A stretch of DNA of 60,248 nucleotides from Streptomyces sp. T39 (lineage in GTDB: Bacteria > Actinomycetota > Actinomycetes > Streptomycetales > Streptomycetaceae), in NCBI RefSeq assembly GCF_008042045.1, contig NZ_RDBP01000049.1:1-60248 (forward strand), given 5' to 3'. Made by a program: the position numbers and the translations under genes. The notes beneath the pieces are model-generated. The model was not told the origin of the DNA. It saw only the letters and a list, made by a program, of their open reading frames with translations, and searched no databases. Shown one piece after another: positions 25,613 to 32,570 of the stretch (the stretch's first letter is position 1; each line of letters begins with the position of its first letter).

Positions 25613-25638
25613 CGGGCTGCCGAACGTGCGGCAGCCCG
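25613..25638 (+). promoter_or_regulatory. Hairpin between the encapsulin and 2-MIB synthase genes
   Basis: A 10-bp perfect stem, CGGGCTGCCG (25613-25622) with its complement at 25629-25638, and a 6-nt loop. It sits within the 263-base gap between the two genes. It could be a partial terminator or an mRNA processing and stability element that lowers cargo relative to shell. The rest of the gap holds no gene. Confidence 0.5.
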
Positions 25639-25741
25639 CCGACCGCGCGGCCCGCGCCCCCGTCCGCGGCGCGGACGTCGCGTCCCGGACGAGGGCGCGG
25701 GCCCGCAAGCCCTCACCCCCCACCTCAGCAAGGAGTCACGG

Positions 25742-27085
25742 ATGCCCGATCCCGGGCCCTCCCCCCTTCCGCCGGGCCTGCCCGTCGGCCCGGGCGGCCA
25801 TGTGCTCCCCGAAGCGGGTCGGGCCGACGGGCAGGCCCGGCGGAAGGGGGGCCCCGCCGCCCCCGAGGCGCGGCCCGCCGCGCCCTGGGCGTTCCCCACC
25901 ACGGGAGCCGTGCCGGCGCCCCCGGCGCCGGACGCCGGCCGTCCCGCCGCACCCCCGGAGCCGGACACCGGGACGACGGCGCGGGCCACCCCTGCCCTGG
26001 CCCGGATCCTCCGGGGCCCCAGCGGTCTCGGCACCGAGAGCCTCCGGCTCGCCGCCCCTCCCGGCAGGACGCCGCGGCCCGCCGCGTCCGCGACCCCGGC
26101 GGCGGACGGTCCCGCCGTCCCCGGCCTCTACCACCACCCCGTGGCGGAGCCGGACCCCGCGCGGGTGGAGGAGGTCAGCCGCAGGATCAAGGACTGGGCC
26201 GTCGACGAGGTCCGGCTGTTCCCGGACGAGTGGGAGGGCGAGTTCGACGGCTTCTCCGTCGGGCGCTACATGGTCGCCTGCCATCCGGACGCGCCCAGCG
26301 TCGAGCACGTCATGGTCGCCACCCGCCTGATGGTCGCGGAGAACGCCGTCGACGACTGCTACTGCGAGGACCACGGCGGTTCGCCCATCGGACTCGGCGG
26401 CCGGCTGCTGCTCGCCCACACCGCGCTGGACCCGCTCCACACGACCGGGGAGTACCAGCCGCAGTGGGCCGAGTCGCTGCACGCGGACGCCCCCCGCCGC
26501 GCCTACCGCTCCGCCATGGAGTACTTCGTGCGCCAGGCCACGCCCTCGCAGGCCGACCGGTACCGGCACGACATGGCGCGCCTGCACATGGGCTACCTCG
26601 CGGAGGCCGCCTGGGCGCAGACCGACCACACCCCGGAGGTGTGGGAGTACCTGGCCATGCGGCAGTTCAACAACTTCCGGCCCTGCCCCACCATCACGGA
26701 CACCGTCGGGGGCTACGAACTCCCGGCGGACCTGCACGCGCAGCCCGCCATGCAACGGGTCCTCGCGCTCGCCGGGAACGCCACCACCATCGTCAACGAC
26801 CTGTACTCGTACACCAAGGAGCTGGCATCGCCCGGCCGGCACCTCAACCTGCCCGTGGTGATCGCCGACCGCGAGGGCCTCTCCGAGCGGGACGCCTACC
26901 TGAAGGCGGTCGACGTCCACAACGACCTCATGCGCGACTTCGAGGCCGAGGCCGCCGCGCTGGCGGCCGCATGCCCCGTCCCGACCGTGCTGCGCTTCCT
27001 GCGGGGAGTGGCCGTGTGGGTCGACGGCAACCACTACTGGCACCGCACCAACACCTACCGATACAGCCTGCCCGACTTCTGGTAA
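25742..27085 (+). CDS. 2-methylisoborneol synthase (terpene cyclase)
   Basis: A 447-residue class I terpene cyclase that converts 2-methyl-GPP to the earthy odorant 2-methylisoborneol. The first 120 residues are disordered and rich in Pro, Ala and Gly; a conserved stretch there (LARILRGPSGLGTESL) is probably the signal that loads it into the encapsulin. The catalytic domain has the metal-binding acidic motif DDCYCED (near residue 203) and the second motif NDLYSYTKE (near 352), and ends with the RY pair and NTYRYSLPDFW typical of this enzyme. The ATG follows AAGGAG. A perfect 32-bp inverted repeat (25761-25851) lies in the disordered region. It matches the SCO7700/tpc type. Confidence 0.96.
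   Translation: MPDPGPSPLPPGLPVGPGGHVLPEAGRADGQARRKGGPAAPEARPAAPWAFPTTGAVPAPPAPDAGRPAAPPEPDTGTTARATPALARILRGPSGLGTESLRLAAPPGRTPRPAASATPAADGPAVPGLYHHPVAEPDPARVEEVSRRIKDWAVDEVRLFPDEWEGEFDGFSVGRYMVACHPDAPSVEHVMVATRLMVAENAVDDCYCEDHGGSPIGLGGRLLLAHTALDPLHTTGEYQPQWAESLHADAPRRAYRSAMEYFVRQATPSQADRYRHDMARLHMGYLAEAAWAQTDHTPEVWEYLAMRQFNNFRPCPTITDTVGGYELPADLHAQPAMQRVLALAGNATTIVNDLYSYTKELASPGRHLNLPVVIADREGLSERDAYLKAVDVHNDLMRDFEAEAAALAAACPVPTVLRFLRGVAVWVDGNHYWHRTNTYRYSLPDFW
25761..25851. repeat. Perfect 32-bp inverted repeat inside the 2-MIB synthase gene
   Basis: Arm 25761-25792 is the exact reverse complement of 25820-25851, with a 27-nt loop, beginning 19 bases after the start codon. It encodes residues from LPPGLPVGP to ADGQARRKGG. 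In mRNA it would form a very stable GC-rich hairpin close to the ribosome-loading site. Confidence 0.96.
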
Positions 27086-27099
27086 GAAACGGATTTCCT

Positions 27100-27981
27100 G
27101 TGACCACCGAACTCACCACCGCCAACGGCACCTCCGCCTTCGTCCCCGCCCCGGCCTCGCCGTACCAGGGGGACATCGCCCGGTACTGGGACCAGGAGGC
27201 CAGGCCCGTGAACCTGCGCCTCGGCGACGTGGACGGGCTCTACCACCACCACTACGGCATCGGCGACGTGGACCGGGCCGCCCTCGGGGACCCCGGGGAC
27301 GCCGCGTACGACAAGAGGCTGGTCGCGGAGCTCCACCGCCTGGAGTCGGCCCAGGCGGAGGTCCTCCTCGACCACCTCGGGCCCATCGGGCGCGACGACC
27401 TGCTGGTGGACGCGGGCTGCGGGCGGGGCGGCTCGATGGTGATGGCCCACCAGCGCTTCGGCTGCTCCGTCGAGGGTGTCACCCTCTCGGCCAAGCAGGC
27501 CGACTTCGCCAACCGGCGCGCCCATGAACTCGGCATCGAGGACCGGGTCCACGCCCGCGTGTGCAACATGCTCGACACGCCCTTCGAGACCGGCCGGGCC
27601 GCCGGCTCGTGGAACAACGAGTCCAGCATGTACGTGGATCTGCACGACCTCTTCGCCGAGCACTCCCGTGTCCTGGGCGTCGGCGGACGCTACGTGACCA
27701 TCACCGGCTGCTGGAACCCGCGGTACGGGCAGCCGTCGAAGTGGGTCTCCCAGATCAACGCCCACTTCGAGTGCAACATCCACTCCCGCCGCGAGTACCT
27801 GCGCGCGATGGCCGACAACCGTCTCGTGCCGCAGGCCGTCGTCGACCTCACCCCGGACACCCTCCCGTACTGGGAGCTGCGGGCCACCTCCTCCCTGGTC
27901 ACCGGGATCGAGGAGGCGTTCATCAACTCGTACAAGGACGGCTCCTTCCAGTACGTGCTGATCGCCGCCGACCGCGTCTGA
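27100..27981 (+). CDS. Geranyl diphosphate 2-C-methyltransferase
   Basis: A 293-residue SAM-dependent C-methyltransferase that methylates C2 of geranyl diphosphate to give 2-methyl-GPP, the substrate of the neighbouring cyclase. Visible elements are the N-terminal IARYWDQEARPVNLRLGDVDGLYHHHYGIG, SAM motif I LLVDAGCGRGGSM, the EGVTLSAKQADFA segment and NNESSMYVDL, all characteristic of the SCO7701/mtf type. The start is GTG at 27100, 14 bases after the cyclase stop, so the two are co-transcribed. Length and ends agree with known family members. A 13-bp terminator hairpin follows 16 bases after the stop. Confidence 0.95.
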   Translation: MTTELTTANGTSAFVPAPASPYQGDIARYWDQEARPVNLRLGDVDGLYHHHYGIGDVDRAALGDPGDAAYDKRLVAELHRLESAQAEVLLDHLGPIGRDDLLVDAGCGRGGSMVMAHQRFGCSVEGVTLSAKQADFANRRAHELGIEDRVHARVCNMLDTPFETGRAAGSWNNESSMYVDLHDLFAEHSRVLGVGGRYVTITGCWNPRYGQPSKWVSQINAHFECNIHSRREYLRAMADNRLVPQAVVDLTPDTLPYWELRATSSLVTGIEEAFINSYKDGSFQYVLIAADRV

Positions 27982-27996
27982 CGCGCACCCGCGCCC

Positions 27997-28025
27997 GGCG
28001 GCCCCACCGAACCGGTGGGGCCGCC
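27997..28025 (+). terminator. Terminator of the encapsulin/2-MIB operon
   Basis: GGCGGCCCCACCG at 27997-28009 pairs perfectly with 28013-28025 across a 3-nt loop (13-bp stem). Confidence 0.85.
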
Positions 28026-28785
28026 CGCCGTGCACGTCCCCGATCCGCCGCCCCGACCGGGCGTCCTGCCGGGCCGGGCCCGTCCTGCCGACGGGTCCGG
28101 CCCGGCGGTGCGTGCCGGGCCCGGTCCCGCCGGGCGGCCGTGTGTGCCAACCGCCGTCGGCGGAGGCGCCGGTGACGCCGGCTCACTCCTGGTGCCCGTC
28201 GGGCGAACTCCTCGTCCCGGGTGCGTCCAAAGCCTTGCCATCGCAATGCGGGACCTCTAGTGTCGCCGCCAGCAAGCGCTTTCCCCGTGGGGCGGGGAAC
28301 GCTGCGCCCAGTGCGTCCGTCGCGGTGTCCATGGTGATCCCGCGTGCCGGCCGCCACCGATTCCGGCACGGGCCTCTGCCCGGGAAGCCGACGCGTGGGA
28401 CCCGTGGGGCGGGCCCTGACGCCGACGCACCGTGCCGTCCGCCGCGGAACGTGCGGCGACGCGACCTCTGGAGAAGCGGCCGGTCAGGCCGTCGCCCAGG
28501 GCTGCCGTCGCACCGTCGGCGCCCTCGCCGCCGGGTCCGTCCGACCGGCGGATCCTGCGACGGACCGGCGGGGACGTCACCGCGGCCGGGTGCCGCCGAC
28601 GCATGCCCTCCACCGTGCCGTCGGCCACCCGGCGCGGACCGGCCGCGCCTAGATCCGGCCGGAGAACGACCGGGGACGGGGCGGCAACCACACCGGCCAC
28701 CAGGAACCACCACGGTATGCAGCAGCAAGCAGCACCCCCTTCGACCGACCACACGAACCATTCGACACACAATCGGGAGACCACG
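28026..28785 (+). promoter_or_regulatory. Long leader/promoter region before the pectate lyase
   Basis: 760 bases without a credible gene on either strand. Candidate control elements are the palindrome AAGCGCTT at 28274-28281, in the context GCAAGCGCTTTCC that resembles LacI-family operators, and directly after it TTCCCC/GGGGAA (28281-28286 and 28294-28299). These are about 500 bases before the start codon, so any link to the lyase is tentative. The ribosome site before ATG 28786 is CGGGAGA. Confidence 0.4.
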
Positions 28786-30351
28786 ATGAGGCGACCAGTC
28801 GCACTGCGACTCTGTGCGGGGCTGGCCACGACGGCCGTTGCGGCGGCGGCCGGTGTGATGCTGACGATGCCCACCGCGTCCGCGGCGACCGGTGGCGTCA
28901 CCGGCTACGCGACGCAGAACGGCGGGACGACCGGTGGCGCCGGCGGGCAGACCGTGCGCGCAACCACCGGCACCGCGATCCACCAGGCACTGTGCGGCCG
29001 GGCCAGCAGCAGCACCCCGATCACCATCCAGGTCGAGGGCACGATCAACCACGGCAACACCGCCAAGGTGTCCGGCGAAAGCTGCAACACCGCGGCCGGG
29101 GTGATCGAGCTGAAGCAGATCAGCAACGTCACCATCGTCGGTGTGGGCAACGGCGCGGTCTTCGACCAACTCGGCATCCACATACGCGAGTCCAGCAACA
29201 TCATCATCCAGAACGTCACCGTGAAGAACGTCAAGAAGTCGGGCTCGCCCACCTCCAACGGCGGAGACGCCATCAGCATGGAGAGCGGCGTCCGCAACGT
29301 CTGGGTCGACCACACCACCCTGGAGGCGTCGGGCGGCGAGTCGGAGGGCTTCGACGGCCTCTTCGACATGAAGGACAACACCCAGTACGTGACGCTGTCC
29401 TACAGCACGCTGCGCAACTCCGGCCGCGGCGGCCTGATCGGGTCCAGCGAGTCGGACGTCTCCAACGGCTTCATCACGTTCCACCACAACCTGTACGAGA
29501 ACATCGACTCCCGCGCGCCCCTGCTGCGCGGCGGCGTCGCCCACATGTACAACAACCACTACCTGCGCCTGAACGAGTCCGGGATCAACTCCCGTGCCGG
29601 GGCCCGCGCCAAGGTGGACAACAACTACTTCGAGGACTCCAAGGACGTCCTGGGCACCTTCTACACGGACGCGGCCGGCACCTGGCACGTCAGCGGCAAC
29701 GTCTTCGACAACGTCACCTGGTCCGCCAAGGGCACCGACAACAACCCGGCCGGCCCGGACGTGAAGTCCACCACCACCGTCAGCGTCCCGTACTCCTTCG
29801 GCCTCGACCCGGCCAACTGTGTGCCGGACGTGGTGAGCCGGACGGCGGGCGCGAACAAGGGCCTCCAGGTGTCGGACGGCAACTGCACCCCGCAGACGCC
29901 GAACCCGACCGAGCCGACGCCCACCCCGACCGAGCCCACCGAGCCGCCGACCAGCCCCTCGCCGACCCCGACCCAGCCCAGTGGCACCAACCTGAGCCTC
30001 ACCGCCGGCGCCGACGGCTCCAGCAAGGCGGACGGCACCAGCTACGGCAACGTCCGCGACGGCAACCTCGGCACCCACTGGTCGCCTGCCGGTGCGACCG
30101 GATCCGTCTCCGTCAAGTGGGGCTCCGCCACGACCGTCTCCAAGATCGCGATCAAGGAGGCCTCGGGCTCCGCGGGCAGCATCAAGGGCTGGCGGGTCCT
30201 CAACGGTGACACCGGGACCGTCCTGGCCTCGGGCACCGGTGTCGGCAGCGTGATCTCCATCCCGCAGACCTCGGCCCGCAAGTTCACCTTCGAGATCACC
30301 GGCTCGACCGGCACGCCGAAGGTCGCCGAGTTCGAGACCTACGCGGGATAG
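28786..30351 (+). CDS. Secreted pectate lyase (PL1 type) with C-terminal discoidin-like carbohydrate-binding domain
   Basis: A 521-residue secreted enzyme. A signal peptide (MRRPVALRLCAGLATTAVAAAAG, cleavage near ASA-ATGG at residue 33) is followed by a right-handed parallel beta-helix of about 330 residues. PL1 motifs are NGGDAISMESGVRNVWVDHTTL (the Ca-site/WVDH motif) and the RAPLLRGGVAHMYNNHYL strand. It cleaves polygalacturonate by beta-elimination. A Pro/Thr linker (PTEPTPTPTEPTEPPTSPSP) leads to a C-terminal beta-sandwich like an F5/8-type C carbohydrate-binding module. The ATG at 28786 follows GGGAGACCACG. Fits a saprophyte degrading plant material. Confidence 0.93.
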   Translation: MRRPVALRLCAGLATTAVAAAAGVMLTMPTASAATGGVTGYATQNGGTTGGAGGQTVRATTGTAIHQALCGRASSSTPITIQVEGTINHGNTAKVSGESCNTAAGVIELKQISNVTIVGVGNGAVFDQLGIHIRESSNIIIQNVTVKNVKKSGSPTSNGGDAISMESGVRNVWVDHTTLEASGGESEGFDGLFDMKDNTQYVTLSYSTLRNSGRGGLIGSSESDVSNGFITFHHNLYENIDSRAPLLRGGVAHMYNNHYLRLNESGINSRAGARAKVDNNYFEDSKDVLGTFYTDAAGTWHVSGNVFDNVTWSAKGTDNNPAGPDVKSTTTVSVPYSFGLDPANCVPDVVSRTAGANKGLQVSDGNCTPQTPNPTEPTPTPTEPTEPPTSPSPTPTQPSGTNLSLTAGADGSSKADGTSYGNVRDGNLGTHWSPAGATGSVSVKWGSATTVSKIAIKEASGSAGSIKGWRVLNGDTGTVLASGTGVGSVISIPQTSARKFTFEITGSTGTPKVAEFETYAG

Positions 30352-30441
30352 CGGTCGCCCGTCCAGGACCTGCGCGGGACCAGGGGCCCGGGGCGTGAGC
30401 CGCAGGTCCGGGCGGACGGCGTCGTCGCCGGCCCGCCGTGA

Positions 30442-30483
30442 CGAGGGCTCCCGCCACCCGGGTGCGGGTGGCGGGAGCCCTCG
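30442..30483. terminator. Terminator after the pectate lyase
   Basis: A perfect 18-bp stem: 30442-30459 (core GAGGGCTCCCGCCACCC) with 30466-30483, and a 6-nt loop. It lies between convergent genes and can serve both. Confidence 0.88.
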
Positions 30484-30553
30484 CCGATGCCGTCCGCCCG
30501 CGCGGGCGGCATCGACGCATGTGACCGTGCGGGCGGACCGCCGCGGACGCCGA

Positions 30554-31198
30554 TCAGTGGTCGCCGGCGCCCGCTTCCCGGGCGGAGGCGGCGAGCGCGG
30601 GGGTCCAGCCCGGCACGCGCCCGAGGGCCGCGAGCGCCCGGTCGAACGGGCCGGCGCCCGGGGCGGGCGGCACCGCGGGGCCGAAGAGCGCGTCCTCGTC
30701 GAAGCGGCGCGCGTCGTCGGGGACGCGCAGCGCGATGCGCAGCACCGCCTCGGCCGCCGTCCCGCCGGGGGAGAAGCCCACCCCGAGGGTCCTGGCGACG
30801 TCCCAGGCGTGGACCGTGTGGTCGAGGAAGTGGAATCCGATCGCGACCCGCCCGGGGAAACCCCGGGCGGGGTCGACCTCGGGAAGCACGAACTCCCGTT
30901 CGCCGACGCCGTCCTCGGCGAACGCGGCGATCACCTCGGCGGCCGCCGCACGGTGTGCGGCCACCGGGTCGTCCGTCCGGTGCACCTGCCAGACGGACCG
31001 TCCGGCGCCCTCGCCGCGGGCCGCCGCGGCGAATCCGCGGTTCTGAGCCGTCATATGGGCCACCAGTCGGCGCAGCGTCCACCCGTCGCAGGGAGTGGGG
31101 CGGGCCAGGTCGCCGGGCTCCGCGAGGGACAGCAGCCGCACCGTCTCCTTCACCGCGCTCCGGTCCAGCGCGCGGATGTCCGTGTCATGCGTGTCCAT
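30554..31198 (-). CDS. TIGR03086-type DinB/mycothiol-dependent metalloenzyme
   Basis: A 214-residue four-helix-bundle protein of the maleylpyruvate isomerase N-terminal/DinB superfamily. Family features are TPCDGWTLRRLVAHM (first metal His region) and FHFLDHTVHAWDVARTLG, which supplies the other two His ligands of the usual three-His metal site. Members bind divalent metal and often use mycothiol as cofactor; the reaction of TIGR03086 proteins is mostly unknown. It overlaps the preceding gene in the same direction by 14 bases and is the last gene of a minus-strand string that starts with a LAL regulator. Confidence 0.82.
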   Translation of the reverse strand: MDTHDTDIRALDRSAVKETVRLLSLAEPGDLARPTPCDGWTLRRLVAHMTAQNRGFAAAARGEGAGRSVWQVHRTDDPVAAHRAAAAEVIAAFAEDGVGEREFVLPEVDPARGFPGRVAIGFHFLDHTVHAWDVARTLGVGFSPGGTAAEAVLRIALRVPDDARRFDEDALFGPAVPPAPGAGPFDRALAALGRVPGWTPALAASAREAGAGDH

Positions 31199-31766
31199 GG
31201 GTGCTCCTCTCCGCGGACCGCCGCCCGGTGCGCCGGGACGGCCCGGGGTCCGTGTCCGGCAGAAGCCGGCGGTCGATCAGGCCGTCCAGGTGGTCCTTGA
31301 ACGCCTGGTTGGGGCCGGGGCGCGCATCGTCGTGACCCGGCCAGGGGCGGGTGCCGCGCAGGAGTCCGAGGGCGGACTCCAGGATCTCCCCGTGACACCG
31401 GGGCCCGGCCTCCGTCCAGGTCGCGGAGCGCAGGAGGCCCCGGTCGCGGTGGGTGCGGACGATGCGCCGGTGGTCCGGGCGGGCGACGAACGCCAGGAGG
31501 TCCTGCGCCGTCCACCACACCGAGACCGAACCGCTGCGCGGCCGGACGGGATGCGGGTCCAGCCACAGCCACATGCCGGCCGACCCCGTCGTCCGCGGCC
31601 AGGTGCGGCGCAGACGGAGGCCGGCCAGCGCGACGGGAAGGGTGTCGGCGCGGCGGTGCGCGACGAACTCGGTGACGCTCACGAGGACCTGCCCCGTCCC
31701 CGTCGCGTCCGTCGTGCCCCCGGCGGGGCCGGGCTGCCACGGGGTGGTCCAGATGGTGCGGGGCAT
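31185..31766 (-). CDS. Hypothetical protein, possible ABM-like alpha/beta barrel
   Basis: A 193-residue protein. The middle (LVSVTEFVAHRRADTLPVALAGLRLRRTW, then SGSVSVWWTAQDLLAFVARPDHRRIVRTHRDRG) has the strand-helix order of small dimeric alpha/beta-barrel proteins such as antibiotic-biosynthesis-monooxygenase-like or DUF3291 proteins. No firm family assignment can be made. The C-terminal 40 residues are charged and low in complexity. ATG at 31764-31766 has AGGCGG upstream. It overlaps the DinB-like gene by 14 bases, so the two are probably translated together. Confidence 0.6.
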   Translation of the reverse strand: MPRTIWTTPWQPGPAGGTTDATGTGQVLVSVTEFVAHRRADTLPVALAGLRLRRTWPRTTGSAGMWLWLDPHPVRPRSGSVSVWWTAQDLLAFVARPDHRRIVRTHRDRGLLRSATWTEAGPRCHGEILESALGLLRGTRPWPGHDDARPGPNQAFKDHLDGLIDRRLLPDTDPGPSRRTGRRSAERSTHGHA

Positions 31767-31903
31767 GGTCTGCCGCCTCCGATGGTCGGGGTGATCCGTG
31801 CGAAACAATGTATGCGAACGGTCGTGCTTATTTATGCACCGGTCGAGGACATGGCCGAAACTGATCGCTCCGGGGGGAGTGGTTCACGCGGGCGCCGAGC
31901 CGG
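31767..31903 (-). promoter_or_regulatory. AT-rich promoter region between TetR gene and its downstream pair
   Basis: 137 bases with an AT-rich core (31803-31840). GCGAACGGTCGTGC (31814-31827) contains the half-sites CGA/TCG about a short centre, a plausible TetR-type operator, and lies before the two-gene unit at 31766. A TACATT-like -10 on the minus strand is nearby. Low certainty. Confidence 0.35.
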
Positions 31904-32548
31904 TCACACCCCGGCCGGGAGGCGGGCGCTGCCGGTGGCCGCCTCCCGCAGCCGCGCGAGGATGCCGGACGCCGCCCTCCCGTACCCCGACGGGTCGCCG
32001 TCGAGGACGGAGGCCGTGTTCGCCGCCTCCAGCAGCGCGGCGATCTCGAAGGCGAGCTGGGCGACGTCGGCGTCCTCCCGGAGCTCACCCGCCCGCCGCG
32101 CGTCGGCCAGCGTCCCCTCCAGGAAGAGGTGCCACTGCGTCCGCGCCGCGGCGACCGCGTCGCGGACCCGGCCCTCCCGGGAGGCGTACTCCGCCGAGAC
32201 GAAGGCGAAGAAGCACCCGCCGCGGAAGACGCGCTCCCGCGAGTACGCGAGCCAGCCCGTGCACAGACGCCACACCCGGTCCGTGCCCGGCGGCAGCTCC
32301 GCGACGGGCTCCACGACATGGTCGAGGAAGATCCGGCCCGCCGCGCGGACGGTGGCCAGCTGGAGGTCCTCCTTGGACCCGAAGAGCGCGAACACCCCGC
32401 TCTTGCTGAGCCCCAGCTCGGTCGCCAGACGCCCCAGGGACAGCCCTTCGAGGCCCTCGACCGAGGCGATGTCGACGGTGCGCCGCAGGATCAGCCGCCG
32501 GGTCCGGTCCCCCCGCTCGATCCGCCCGTCCGTCCGCACGTCTGCCAT
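31904..32548 (-). CDS. TetR/AcrR-family transcriptional regulator
   Basis: A 214-residue repressor. The N-terminal helix-turn-helix covers residues 15-65 (ILRRTVDIASVEGLEGLSLGRLATELGLSKSGVFALFGSKEDLQLATV), the canonical TetR DNA-binding unit. The C-terminal ligand domain has the GCFFAFVSAEYASREGRVRD stretch typical of the TetR_C_33-like group. ATG at 32546-32548. Only 22 bases separate it from the stop of the LAL regulator gene upstream, so it may be expressed with that gene. Its likely targets are the two genes immediately downstream, with an AT-rich operator-like region between. Confidence 0.9.
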   Translation of the reverse strand: MADVRTDGRIERGDRTRRLILRRTVDIASVEGLEGLSLGRLATELGLSKSGVFALFGSKEDLQLATVRAAGRIFLDHVVEPVAELPPGTDRVWRLCTGWLAYSRERVFRGGCFFAFVSAEYASREGRVRDAVAAARTQWHLFLEGTLADARRAGELREDADVAQLAFEIAALLEAANTASVLDGDPSGYGRAASGILARLREAATGSARLPAGV

Positions 32549-32570
32549 GTGCAGCAGTCTAGTGACGAGG

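Noticed and set aside
28112..28789. Open frame in the leader of the pectate lyase
   Set aside because: Pro/Arg-rich sequence with no ribosome site, no domain and non-coding third-position pattern.
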